Shown: one piece after another, positions 27,626 to 35,895 of the stretch
Layout of the letters: every line of letters begins with the position of its first letter
Numbering within the stretch: position 1 is the first letter of the stretch
Origin: Fontisphaera persica
Lineage (GTDB): Bacteria > Verrucomicrobiota > Verrucomicrobiia > Limisphaerales > Fontisphaeraceae
Assembly (NCBI RefSeq): GCF_024832785.1
Contig: NZ_CP116615.1
Location: 4,526,001-4,590,000 of the forward strand
Reading direction: 5' to 3'
Length of the DNA stretch: 64,000 nucleotides
Position numbers and translations under genes: made by a program
The notes under the pieces: model-generated
Databases searched by the model: none
Told to the model about the DNA's origin: nothing
What the model saw: the letters and a program-made list of their open reading frames with translations, nothing else

Positions 27626-28366
27626 ATGAATGCAACTGTCATTCGCGAGGGCAAAACAAACCGGGAAACCTCCCCCGATGGTCTCCCGCAGGACTTCACC
27701 GGCCGTCTGGTGACCTTGAGCACCGGACAGGCAGGACTGCGCAGCGCGCTGCCGGTGTGCGCTTCCCCGGCGCCGCCGTCCGGCCCGGGCGCCGCCGGGG
27801 ACGTGGCGCTGCCGTTGCTGGATTTCATTGCCAGTGACGCCACGCTGGACCGGGCGCAGGAAGTGATTGTTCCGGCGGGGTGGCGGCTGGAAAATTTCCG
27901 GCGCAACCCGGTGTTTCAAAACGCGCATCATTACGACAACATCCTTTTCACCCTGGGCCGCGCCACGGACGTGGAGGTGCGCGGTGATCAATTGTGGCTG
28001 CGGGTGCAGTTCGCCACCCACATCAATCCGCTGGCCCGCATGGCTTATGAGCTGTACCGCGGCGGTTTCCTGCGCGCCGTGAGTGTGGGGTTTATTCCGT
28101 TGCGCTGGGAAAACGGCCATGAGCACACGCCCTGGCGGCGGCGTTTTCTGGAGCAGGAACTGATTGAAGTCAGCGCCGTGCCCGTGCCGGCCAATCCCAA
28201 CGCGCTTGCCCTGGCCGCCAAGGCCGGCGTGGTCAGCCGCGCCGATGTGTGCGCGCTTCACGAGCTGCTGGAGATGACGTTACGGGAATTGCCGGCCCGT
28301 TCCGTTGCCCCGGCGCACTGGGCGCGGCTGGCGCAGGCGACGTCGCGTTTGCTGCGCTCGATGTAA
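27626..28366 (+). CDS. HK97 family prohead protease
   Basis: Predicted capsid maturation protease (HK97 gp4-like, peptidase U35), which cleaves the delta domain of the capsid protein during procapsid assembly. The 246-residue product shows the family pattern: FIASDATLDRAQEVIVPAGW, NPVFQNAHHYDN with candidate catalytic His101 or His102, GFLRAVSVGFIPLRW with candidate Ser153, and the closing LIEVSAVPVPANPNAL. These fit the Ser-His catalytic layout known for the family. I chose the ATG at 27626; the frame is open for 145 codons upstream, but that part overlaps purM antisense. The capsid gene follows after 51 bases. The catalytic residues look intact, which argues against simple decay. Confidence 0.88.
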   Translation: MNATVIREGKTNRETSPDGLPQDFTGRLVTLSTGQAGLRSALPVCASPAPPSGPGAAGDVALPLLDFIASDATLDRAQEVIVPAGWRLENFRRNPVFQNAHHYDNILFTLGRATDVEVRGDQLWLRVQFATHINPLARMAYELYRGGFLRAVSVGFIPLRWENGHEHTPWRRRFLEQELIEVSAVPVPANPNALALAAKAGVVSRADVCALHELLEMTLRELPARSVAPAHWARLAQATSRLLRSM

Positions 28367-28417
28367 GACGCTTTTGCTGCCCACCTCTGAAACCCAACCT
28401 CAACCCCCATCCCTACC

Positions 28418-29611
28418 ATGGAACCAAAACAACTCGACGAACTCACCGCCACGCTGGGCGACATTCACGCCGGCGTCACCCGCGTGCGCGATCATCTCAC
28501 CACCCACGATCAACAACTGGAGGCGCTGCGGCTGGACCTGGACGCGCTGCGCCGCCGCCAGGCCGAGCGCGCTCCGTCCGCGCCGCCCGCCGGCCGGGTG
28601 AGCGACGGCTGCGCGCGGCACCTGGCCGCGGTGGTCATTGCGGGCGCGCTCAAGAGCGGGCGGCTCGACGCGCTGCCGCACGGCCCGCGGGACTCGCTGG
28701 CCGGCCTGTGCCGCGAGGTATTGGGCGCGGAATACAAGGCGGCGCTCACCACCAGCGACCTTCCGCTGCCCACGCAGTTTTCCGGGGAAATTGTGGAGCT
28801 GGTGGCGCAATACGGCGCGGCGCGGCGCTATGGCACGGTATTTCCGCTGGGGGCGGGCGTGGTGAAGCTGCCGCGCCTGAAAACCGACCCCGTGTTTGGC
28901 CTGATTGCCATGAGCGCCAGCGTACCGGAGAAATCGCCGCAAGTGGAGTGGGTGACCTTCTCGGCGTCCAAGTGGGGCGGGCTCATCCGCATTCCGGCGG
29001 AAATTGAGGCGGACAGCGCGGTGGCCATTGGCCAGTTCATCGCGCGGTATGCAGCGCGGCAACTGGCGCGCATGGAGGACGTGGTCTTTTTCACCGCCGA
29101 TGGCACCAGCACCTACGATTCGCTGCAGGGGCTGACCAAATCCACGATTACCAACGGCATGGTCAGCCAGATGGCGGCCACCAAGACCCGTTACTCGGAT
29201 TCCACGCTGGCGAACTGGCGGGCGTTGCGGGCGGTGCCGGATGCGGCGGTGCTGGGGAGCGGGGCATATTATTGCCATCCCTCCTTCGAGCAGCACCTTG
29301 CCAGTTTCAATGCCAGCGGCGACCGGCCCTACAACGCCAATGCCGCCCGCGGGGCCACGCTGGATGGGTTTCCAGTGCGCTGGGTGGACACCTTGCCGCC
29401 GTACAGCACAGCGGCCAATGCGGCCAAGGTGTTTGCCCTTTTTGGCGACCTTTCTTACCAATACCTCGCTGTGCGCGGCGGTGTGAACATTTCAGCCAGT
29501 GTGGATGCCGCCTTCAGCACGGATGAAATCCTGGTGCGCGCCCTCGAGCGCTTCACCATTGGCCTGATGGCCACCGGCGCGGTGGCGGGCCTGCAAACCG
29601 CAGCTTCCTAA
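28418..29611 (+). CDS. Phage major capsid protein, HK97 family
   Basis: Predicted HK97-fold shell protein of 397 residues. Residues 1-60 form a charged Leu-rich helical segment (LGDIHAGVTRVRDHLTTHDQ) like the scaffolding delta domain, followed by a Pro/Arg-rich linker where the protease would cut. The main fold follows: LTTSDLPLPTQFSGEIVELV (N-arm), VEWVTFSASKWGGLIRIPAE (E-loop and spine region), RMEDVVFFTADGTSTYDSLQG and GATLDGFPVRWVDTLPP. The last residues (ILVRALERFTIGLMATGAVA) match the closing A-domain strand of the family. It lies directly after the protease gene, as in HK97-type phages. An encapsulin is less likely, because encapsulins lack a delta domain and a protease gene. Confidence 0.9.
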   Translation: MEPKQLDELTATLGDIHAGVTRVRDHLTTHDQQLEALRLDLDALRRRQAERAPSAPPAGRVSDGCARHLAAVVIAGALKSGRLDALPHGPRDSLAGLCREVLGAEYKAALTTSDLPLPTQFSGEIVELVAQYGAARRYGTVFPLGAGVVKLPRLKTDPVFGLIAMSASVPEKSPQVEWVTFSASKWGGLIRIPAEIEADSAVAIGQFIARYAARQLARMEDVVFFTADGTSTYDSLQGLTKSTITNGMVSQMAATKTRYSDSTLANWRALRAVPDAAVLGSGAYYCHPSFEQHLASFNASGDRPYNANAARGATLDGFPVRWVDTLPPYSTAANAAKVFALFGDLSYQYLAVRGGVNISASVDAAFSTDEILVRALERFTIGLMATGAVAGLQTAAS

Positions 29612-29664
29612 GCAAGGTTGGCCTCCCCTCCCCAACCCTGACCCCACCCACCCCACCCCCCCAC

Positions 29665-29701
29665 CCCCGGCCGTCCGTTTTCCCTTCGCGGACGGCCGGG
29701 G
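29665..29701 (+). terminator. Strong hairpin between capsid gene and next gene
   Basis: CCCCGGCCGTCCG, an 11-base loop, then CGGACGGCCGGGG: perfect 13-base arms. It lies 53 bases after the capsid stop and 31 bases before the next start. There is no T-run, so it could act as a partial terminator or an RNA-stability element that keeps capsid mRNA in excess over downstream genes. Confidence 0.6.
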
Positions 29702-29732
29702 CTTCCTAAAAACCCTTAATTCCCTACTGCTT

Positions 29733-30683
29733 ATGAATTTCCTGCGCGTCTTTTGTTTTTGGCTTCTTTCCCTGGCTTGCGCCGCGGCGGCAGTGGTTAC
29801 CGGCAACATCAAGGATACGGCCCTCAACCCCGCCGCCACCAATCTGACTTTCACCCCCCTGTCCACCCCCATTGCGGATGCGCCCACTATCATTTTCAGT
29901 GCGGTGCAAACGGTGCCAACCGATGCCAATGGCCAGTTTGCCCTGACTTTGGCGCCGGGGGATTACAAGGTCACCATAGGCGGCAACGCGGCGGATTCCT
30001 TCCTCATTTCCGTGCCGCCCGGCGCCGGCACGCATGCCTGGACTGACCTGGTTACCGGCGCGTTGACCTACCGGTATCCGTATTCGCCGGCGTATGTGGA
30101 CCGGATTATCGCCATTGCCAAAGGCGATTTGTTTACCTTTGACGGCACCAACGTCGTGCGCCTGCCCGCCGGTGGCGGCGGTGATTTTCTGGCGGCGGAC
30201 TCAGCCACGGCCACGGGTTTGCGCTGGCGTCCGCCCCCGCAGGCGTGGCGGCAGGCGGTCATGGCGGAGATGCCCACCTACACCAACACCAGCGCGGTGA
30301 TTCCGGTGGACGACACGCCGCCGCTGGCCAGTGAAGGGCTGCAAGTGCTCAGCGCCACGATAACCCCGCAATCGGCCGGTGGTTTTATTCAGGTGCAATT
30401 TTCCGGTTTGGTTTATGCCGGCGCCAATGTGATGGTCACCGCGGCGCTTTTTCGCAACAGCGAAACTTCGGCCGTGGCGGCGGTGACGGATTCGTTTACG
30501 GTGGGGCAGACCCGGCACGTGACCTTGCTGGCCCGGGTGTCTGCGCAATCCACCAACACCCAGACCTTTGCCATACGCATCGGCCCGGCCTCGGCCACCA
30601 CCATTTTTTTCAATGGCAATGCCAGTGGGCGTCTTTTCGGCGGCACGGCGGCGCAGCGGTTGATTTTGACGGAAACGGACTGA
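29733..30683 (+). CDS. Secreted protein of the capsid cassette, tail-fibre/decoration-like
   Basis: A 316-residue protein with a clear Sec signal peptide (MNFLRVFCFWLLSLACAAAA). A small beta-sandwich resembling carboxypeptidase-regulatory or Ig-like folds follows (TDANGQFALTLAPGDYKVTI). The middle contains GDLFTFDGTNVVRLPAGGGG and DSATATGLRWRPP, a pattern seen in phage tail fibres, and the C-terminal half (SAGGFIQVQFSGLVYAGANV and after) looks like a beta-rich receptor-binding or coat domain. A signal peptide is unusual for a phage virion protein, which normally assembles in the cytoplasm. The gene lies between capsid and connector genes, behind a strong hairpin and ahead of a terminator. The exact role is unknown. 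Confidence 0.6.
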   Translation: MNFLRVFCFWLLSLACAAAAVVTGNIKDTALNPAATNLTFTPLSTPIADAPTIIFSAVQTVPTDANGQFALTLAPGDYKVTIGGNAADSFLISVPPGAGTHAWTDLVTGALTYRYPYSPAYVDRIIAIAKGDLFTFDGTNVVRLPAGGGGDFLAADSATATGLRWRPPPQAWRQAVMAEMPTYTNTSAVIPVDDTPPLASEGLQVLSATITPQSAGGFIQVQFSGLVYAGANVMVTAALFRNSETSAVAAVTDSFTVGQTRHVTLLARVSAQSTNTQTFAIRIGPASATTIFFNGNASGRLFGGTAAQRLILTETD

Positions 30684-30709
30684 CCGGCCGGTATGGATTG
30701 GCCGGTTTT
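30683..30709 (+). terminator. Rho-independent terminator-like hairpin
   Basis: ACCGGCC, a 10-base loop, GGCCGGT, then TTT and TGCT. It begins at the last base of the stop codon of the secreted-protein gene. The short T-run makes it a plausible intrinsic terminator, which would separate the connector gene from the upstream three genes. Confidence 0.55.
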
Positions 30710-30747
30710 GCTGGGCGAAAGGAATCATCCTCTTCTGGTATCTGGTT

Positions 30748-31395
30748 ATGCTCACCCAACTTCCCACTCTGAAAGCCCGTTTGGGCATTCCCGCGTATGA
30801 AATTGGCCACGATGCGTTGCTGGCGGACCTCATTCGCTTTGTCACGGCTCGCTTCGAGCTGGAATGTCACCGCCGTTTTGCGCGGCGCGAAAATGCCTCT
30901 TATGATTTTCGGGCCGATGCGCTGGACGTGCGGGTGGACCGCTACCCCATTGAGAGCGTGAGCGGTTTTTTGCTGCGCCGCGCGGGCGGCGGCGACTGGG
31001 AAACCTTGGCGGAAATCACCGCGCAAATTTCCGTGGCCGAGGCGGTGATTGAACTGGGCCGGCCCCTGGGGCAGCCCCACGAAAAGGCGCGCGTCATCTA
31101 CACCGGCGGCTATGTCCTGCCCGGCAATACGCCGGCGGCAGGACAAACGGCCCTGCCAGACGAGCTGGAGCAGGCCGCCATTGAGCAAATCACCTACCTG
31201 TTTGAAAACCGGAACCGCCTGGGCCTGGTGAGCGTGGGGGGCGGCAGCGGGGCCATTGATATTTTGCGCGACTTGAACTTGCTGCCGCCTGGCACGTCGC
31301 AGACCTCGGGCACCGTGTGGTTCAAATACGCCCAGGTGGACCTCCTGCCCAGCGTGCGCCTCATTCTCCGTCATTACACGCGTCTGTTGTGGTGA
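30748..31395 (+). CDS. Phage head-tail connector-like protein (gp6-like)
   Basis: A 215-residue protein resembling HK97 gp6/SPP1 gp15-type head completion proteins, which attach to the portal ring. The N-terminal helices (ALLADLIRFVTARFELECHRRF) match the family's opening, where an alpha-helical hairpin is followed by the segment RVDRYPIESVSGFLLRRAGG, the usual hydrophobic-Pro-hydrophobic strand pair. Near the middle VIYTGGYVLPGNTPAAGQTALPDELEQAAIEQITYLFENRN (seen as IYTGGYVLPGN and LPDELEQAAIEQITYL) is strongly reminiscent of DUF3168/gp6 neighbours. It closes the cassette. No portal gene, which such a connector would need as a partner, is within the window. Confidence 0.7.
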   Translation: MLTQLPTLKARLGIPAYEIGHDALLADLIRFVTARFELECHRRFARRENASYDFRADALDVRVDRYPIESVSGFLLRRAGGGDWETLAEITAQISVAEAVIELGRPLGQPHEKARVIYTGGYVLPGNTPAAGQTALPDELEQAAIEQITYLFENRNRLGLVSVGGGSGAIDILRDLNLLPPGTSQTSGTVWFKYAQVDLLPSVRLILRHYTRLLW

Positions 31396-31482
31396 GCCGC
31401 CCAAAAACGGGTCTGCGAAGCGCGGCTGAAGAGGAACGAATGGCTCCTTGCTTTCGCCGTCGAAGTGTGCTTTGGTAATTCC

Positions 31483-31968
31483 ATGACTCCTCCAACATTG
31501 GAGCCGCGCCGGGGCGTGGCAAAATCTCACCTTTGGCTGGCAGTATGGGTGGCGGGGTTGTTCACGGCAGCCGCTCAGACCTCCAAGGTGGACTGGTTCA
31601 CCATCAGCGCCGGCGGCGGCACGAGCACGGGGGGCGTGTACACCTTGCAGGCGGTCATCGGGCAGCCTGCGGCCAGCCGGTTGAGCGGCGGCCCTTACTC
31701 CCTCGAAGCGGGTTTTCTGGCGGCGGTGGGGTTGGTGCAAATTCCCGGGGCGCCCAAGTTGGAGCTGACGCTAACCAACCATCTCGCCCGGGTGGCCTGG
31801 CCGCTGCCGGCCGAGGGGTATCGCCTGCAGAAAACCACCACCCTGGAAGGCAATCCCATCCCGTGGGGGCCGGTGAGCGGCGCGTACCAGACCAACAGCA
31901 CTCACGTCTTTGTGCTGGAGCCGCTGGTGCCTGGCCGCCAGTTTTTCCGGCTGGAAAAAACTCCTTAG
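31483..31968 (+). CDS. Small exported protein of unknown function
   Basis: A 161-residue protein with an N-terminal signal-like helix (SHLWLAVWVAGLFTAAAQTS). The mature part carries a repeated pattern, TSTGGVYTLQAVIGQPA then RLSGGPYSLEAGFLAAV, of a kind that is common in short exported verrucomicrobial proteins. The C-terminal half (LELTLTNHLARVAWPLPAEGYRLQ) looks like a beta-sandwich of the fibronectin or LamG type. I use the ATG at 31483; an earlier start at 31465 would place charged residues oddly before the signal. It is unrelated in type to the capsid cassette upstream and ends 3 bases from the convergent M16 gene. Function unknown. Confidence 0.6.
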   Translation: MTPPTLEPRRGVAKSHLWLAVWVAGLFTAAAQTSKVDWFTISAGGGTSTGGVYTLQAVIGQPAASRLSGGPYSLEAGFLAAVGLVQIPGAPKLELTLTNHLARVAWPLPAEGYRLQKTTTLEGNPIPWGPVSGAYQTNSTHVFVLEPLVPGRQFFRLEKTP

Positions 31969-31971
31969 CCG

Positions 31972-33462
31972 TCAGTTCAACGGCAGCGGTTTCATTGTGA
32001 GCGGGTCGCGCAGGGGGAGGTCCACCATGGGTCCCCGGGAAAGGTCTTTGAGCGCCACAGGGTGTTGCGGGTGCCCGAGGAGGATGTCCGGCTTGTGACC
32101 CACCACCAGAATCACGGCGCGCTCCGGTTTAAGCAGGCGCTGCGCCACCCGTTGCACATCCTCGCGTGTCACGGCGGCCACCCGGGCGCGGTATTTTTCA
32201 AACCAGTCCGGGTCCGTGAAATAGCGGCCGGTTAACTCTTCGTCCGCGAGGGCGGACACGATTTGCGCCTTGGTGGCGAACTGGCGCGGGAAAGTGTCAA
32301 TGAAGGCGCGTTTGGCGGTCTCCAATTCCTGCTCACTCACCGGTTCGGTGGTGATGCGCCGCATTTCCTCCAACACAATGCTGGTGGCATAGGCCACGGT
32401 GCGGGACTTGGTCTGGAAACCGGCTTGAAACAGGCCGCGGTAATACACCCCCGGGCTGAGGCGCGTGCCGGCGGAGTAGGCCAGCCCTTCGTCGCTGCGC
32501 ACGCGGTTCATGATGCGCGAGGTGAAGCCGCCGCCGCCCAGAATGTGATTCATGACCTGGGAGGCAATTAAATCGGGGTCCCCGCGCCGCACGCCGGGGA
32601 GGAGGATTTGCACGCGCCCTTGATTGACGTCCTTCTCGGTGAGGTAGATGCCCGGCTCGGCCATGCGGTATTCCGCTGGCGGCGGGGGGGCCTTGTCGCC
32701 CTGGTGCGGCCAGCCGGCCAGCAGGGTCTCCAGTTTCTTTTTCATTTCCTCGCGGTCAAAATCGCCGCTCACGGCCAGGATGAAATTGGCGGGATGCACC
32801 CAGCGCTGGTGAAACGCCAGCAAATCCTCGCGGGTGATGGAGGCCAGCGAGGCCTCGGTCATGTGCCAGTTGAGGAAGAAATCCTCGCCGTAGGCGAGGA
32901 AGCTGGACTGATAGCTTTCAATGGTGGCGGACTCATCGTTGCGTTCTTTGAGGCTTTGGAGGAGCTGCTGTTTGCGGAGGGCCAGTTTGTCCTCCTGAAA
33001 GCGCGGGGTGGCTAGTACCTCGCGCAACAGGCGCAGGCCCTCGTCCACATCCTTGCTGAGGAGGTTCAGGCTGACGCTGCCCCGGACGTCGCCGAGGCTG
33101 GAATTGAGGTTGGCTGCCAGAAAGGCGAGGCGCTCTTCCAGGTCTTCGGCGCGGCGTTGGGTGGTGCCGCCCCGCGCCAGGAGGTAACCGGTCAGGTCGG
33201 CCAGTCCGGCTTTGCCTGCCGGCTCGAGGTAACTGCCGCCGCGCAGCAGCACCACGATGTTCACCAGGGGCAGGGCGCGGTCCGGGGCCAGGTAGGCCAC
33301 CGTCCCCTGGCTCAGCACCACGCGGTAATCCGCCGCCTTGGGCGGCTCATATTGCAACGGCGGGAATTGCAATTTCTCCGGGCGGTCCGGAATGGCGTCG
33401 GCCGCTCCCAACGGCCCGACGGCCAGCGCCATGAGCAAAACGGCCAGGTATCTTCGCATCAT
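31972..33462 (-). CDS. M16-family peptidase-like protein, non-catalytic partner
   Basis: Exported M16 (insulinase/mitochondrial processing peptidase) family protein of 496 residues with a signal peptide (MMRRYLAVLLMALAVGPLGA). The zinc motif HxxEH is absent: at its place the sequence reads GLADLTGYLLARGGT. The C-terminal domain retains the M16 Arg/Tyr region (RSDEGLAYSAGTRLSPGVYY). Such proteins pair with a catalytic M16 subunit to form the heterodimeric chamber. The catalytic partner lies immediately upstream (24-base gap) on the same strand. A GGAGATTT ribosome site precedes the start. Confidence 0.88.
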   Translation of the reverse strand: MMRRYLAVLLMALAVGPLGAADAIPDRPEKLQFPPLQYEPPKAADYRVVLSQGTVAYLAPDRALPLVNIVVLLRGGSYLEPAGKAGLADLTGYLLARGGTTQRRAEDLEERLAFLAANLNSSLGDVRGSVSLNLLSKDVDEGLRLLREVLATPRFQEDKLALRKQQLLQSLKERNDESATIESYQSSFLAYGEDFFLNWHMTEASLASITREDLLAFHQRWVHPANFILAVSGDFDREEMKKKLETLLAGWPHQGDKAPPPPAEYRMAEPGIYLTEKDVNQGRVQILLPGVRRGDPDLIASQVMNHILGGGGFTSRIMNRVRSDEGLAYSAGTRLSPGVYYRGLFQAGFQTKSRTVAYATSIVLEEMRRITTEPVSEQELETAKRAFIDTFPRQFATKAQIVSALADEELTGRYFTDPDWFEKYRARVAAVTREDVQRVAQRLLKPERAVILVVGHKPDILLGHPQHPVALKDLSRGPMVDLPLRDPLTMKPLPLN

Positions 33463-33486
33463 AAATCTCCTTTGCTTGGCTGCGCC

Positions 33487-35037
33487 TTATTTAGGGACGG
33501 CAGCGGTGGCCGGTGCAGGGGTGCCCGCCTTGCGGTGGTACAATGCCACTGTGCGATTTTCGCGAGTGAGGTATTTCCGGGCAACGCGCTGCACGTCGGC
33601 GGCGGTGACGGCCTGGATTTTGGCGCCGGCCTCGTTGATTTCCCGCCAGTCGCCCAGGCCGTCATTAAAAATCAACTGAAACAAAATCGCGGTGTTGGAG
33701 GTCAGCTTGCGATACTCCGCCGCAGCGAAATTGTTTTTGACCTTTTGCAATTCCTCGGCGGGCACTTCCTGTTTTTTGAGTTCTTCGAGCACCTCGTAAA
33801 TGGCCTGTTCCAGCTCGGCCGGCGTGCGCGGCTCGCGCACTTCGGCGCTGATGCCGAAGAGGCCTCCCCATTTCATGGAGTCCTGCGAGGCATAGGCGCT
33901 GGTGGCGAGCTGGCGGTCGAGGACGAGGCGCTTGTAGAGCCGTCCGGTGCGGCCGTTGAGCACCTGGGCGAGCACCTGGAGGGCGTAGCCGTCGCGGTGT
34001 TGGAAGGGGACACTCTGCCAGACCACATCCACCCGCGGGTTGGTATCGGCCTCGGCCAGCATCCGCTGCTCGGCGGGCTGGGGCGGCTCAAGGGTGATGA
34101 CTTCCGGGGCGGCCTGGGACCCGCGGGGAATGCGGCCGAAGTAGCGCTCGGCCAGGGCCACGGCGGTGTCGGGTTGAAAGTCGCCCACGAGGATGGCGGT
34201 GAGATTTTGGGGCGCGTAATAAGTGGCATAGAAAGCGTCGGCTTCCGCCTTGGAAATGGAGGCGACATCGGAGGGCCAGCCAATGATGGGCCAGTGGTAG
34301 GGATGCGCCTTCCAGACCATGGACTCGAAGGCTTCTTCAAACTTGCCCAGCGGGGTGGCCTCGACGCGCAGGCGGCGCTCCTCGTACACCACGTCCCGTT
34401 CGGCGTAGAACTCGCGGAAGACGGGGCGGTAGAGCCGTTCGGATTCCATCCACATCCACAACTCGAGCTTGTTGGCGGGGACGGTGATGAAGTAGGCGGT
34501 CAAGTCCTTGCTGGTGAAGGCATTCATGCCGGAGCCGCCCTGGGCGGTGTAAATGCGGTCAAACTCGTTTTTGACCAGCAGCTCGCGCTGCTGGCGGATC
34601 AGCTCCTGGAAGCGCTGGTTCAGCTCCCGCCAGCGCGGGGTTTGGTGCTCTGGTTTCTGCCAGTCGTCAATTTCTCCCCGGCGGTAGGCGGCGCGGACCT
34701 TGGCTTCCTCCACGCGCATGGCTTCGCGCACGCGGTCCTGCTCGGCCATGATTTGCCGGTCTTTTTCGGCGTCTTTGGTGCCGATGGTGGGCGTGCCTTT
34801 GAACATCATGTGCTCGAAGAGATGGGCGATGCCGGTGATGCCGGGGCGCTCGTTGGCGCTGCCCACGTGGGCCACCCAGCCGCCGGCAATGGTGGGTTCG
34901 TCATGCCTTGGCACCATGAGCAGGCGCAGGCCGTTGCTGAGGCTTTTTTCAATGACCGGCACTTGTTGCGCGGCTGTCGGCCCCACGCAGAGCAGGGCCA
35001 TGAGCAACCCGAAAAGGCGTGCAGATTGCATAACCAT
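33487..35037 (-). CDS. M16-family zinc metallopeptidase, catalytic subunit
   Basis: Exported zinc peptidase of the pitrilysin/PqqL-like M16 family, 516 residues from the start at 35037. After a signal peptide (SARLFGLLMALLCVGPTAAQ) comes the inverted zinc motif HLFEH at residues 72-76 (GIAHLFEHMMFKGT), with the downstream glutamate region NAFTSKDLTAYFITVPANKLE. An insertion after the zinc site is rich in charged residues (RVREAMRVEEAKVRAAYRRG), which is longer than in compact members. It forms an operon with the non-catalytic M16 gene that follows. I chose 35037 over the longer frame to 35073, since the signal peptide then starts with few leading residues; 35031 is equally possible. Confidence 0.92.
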   Translation of the reverse strand: MVMQSARLFGLLMALLCVGPTAAQQVPVIEKSLSNGLRLLMVPRHDEPTIAGGWVAHVGSANERPGITGIAHLFEHMMFKGTPTIGTKDAEKDRQIMAEQDRVREAMRVEEAKVRAAYRRGEIDDWQKPEHQTPRWRELNQRFQELIRQQRELLVKNEFDRIYTAQGGSGMNAFTSKDLTAYFITVPANKLELWMWMESERLYRPVFREFYAERDVVYEERRLRVEATPLGKFEEAFESMVWKAHPYHWPIIGWPSDVASISKAEADAFYATYYAPQNLTAILVGDFQPDTAVALAERYFGRIPRGSQAAPEVITLEPPQPAEQRMLAEADTNPRVDVVWQSVPFQHRDGYALQVLAQVLNGRTGRLYKRLVLDRQLATSAYASQDSMKWGGLFGISAEVREPRTPAELEQAIYEVLEELKKQEVPAEELQKVKNNFAAAEYRKLTSNTAILFQLIFNDGLGDWREINEAGAKIQAVTAADVQRVARKYLTRENRTVALYHRKAGTPAPATAAVPK

Positions 35038-35133
35038 TGCCCGCAATATAGACGCGGGGTGGAGAAGTGACAATGACCAATGACCCCTCCGTTCCGCCTT
35101 GTTTTACGCCGGGTAATCCGGCAGGGTAGCGGC

Positions 35134-35880
35134 ATGATCACGCCGGTCTGTCAAAAATGCCGCAAGACCATCCCTGCCGAGGACGTGAATGTGGCGCAGG
35201 ATGTGGCTTTCTGCCGCTGGTGCAATGTGGCCTATGTGCTGTCGGAATTGACCCACGAGGCCGAGGCCTCGCCGGCGGTGGATGTGAGCCGTCCGCCGGA
35301 GGGCGCCTCGGTGCGGAATGATGGGGTATGGCGGGTCATCCGCGCCACGCATCGCTCGTGGGGCAGCGCGGCCGGGTTGTTGTTTTTCTGTCTGTTCTGG
35401 AATGGCATTGTCTCGGTGTTTGTGCTGCTGGCGCTGGCCTCGACGCTGATGCATCTGGGGGTTACGCTGCCGGAGTGGTTTCCGGCCATGGACATGAAAA
35501 AGAATAGCATGCCGCTGGGCATGACGATTTTTCTGTGGATTTTTCTCACGCCCTTCATCCTGGTGGGGCTGGGCATGTTTTTTGCGTTTCTCAGCAGCCT
35601 GATGGGGCATACGGAAGTGCGCTTGCGCTCCTCCGAGGGGGTCATTTACAGCGGCATAGGCCCCTTCAAATGGCCCCGGCGTTTTGTGCCGGCGGAGGTG
35701 AAGAAAGTGCGTCTGGCCGAGGAGTTCAGCACAAGTGCCAAGGGCCACACCCGCAGCAGCAAAACCATTGTGCTGGAGCTGGAGAATGGGAGAACCATCA
35801 AATTTGGCAGCGCGTTGAATGATGCCCGCCGGGCCTTCATGGTGGCGGCGCTGCGGCAGGAATTGGCAAACCGCCTTTGA
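35134..35880 (+). CDS. Zinc-ribbon membrane protein of unknown function
   Basis: A 248-residue protein starting MITPVCQKCRKTIPAEDVNV. The N-terminus has a four-cysteine zinc ribbon (CQKC about 20 residues before CRWC). Two transmembrane segments follow (AAGLLFFCLFWNGIVSVFVLLA and GMTIFLWIFLTPFILVGLGMFFAF, quoted in part), then a C-terminal domain with VIYSGIGPFKWPRRFVPAEV resembling a PH-like cytoplasmic fold. I chose the ATG at 35134; the frame extends to 35080, but the ribbon begins at this start. It is a single gene, transcribed divergently from the M16 pair. I do not recognise a specific function. Confidence 0.65.
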   Translation: MITPVCQKCRKTIPAEDVNVAQDVAFCRWCNVAYVLSELTHEAEASPAVDVSRPPEGASVRNDGVWRVIRATHRSWGSAAGLLFFCLFWNGIVSVFVLLALASTLMHLGVTLPEWFPAMDMKKNSMPLGMTIFLWIFLTPFILVGLGMFFAFLSSLMGHTEVRLRSSEGVIYSGIGPFKWPRRFVPAEVKKVRLAEEFSTSAKGHTRSSKTIVLELENGRTIKFGSALNDARRAFMVAALRQELANRL

Positions 35881-35895
35881 TGGCTGCCGCGGAGC

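Noticed and set aside
28418-29611. Encapsulin nanocompartment instead of phage capsid
   Set aside because: An adjacent prohead protease, a delta-like N-terminal segment and a connector gene fit a phage-type shell; no cargo ferritin or peroxidase is present.
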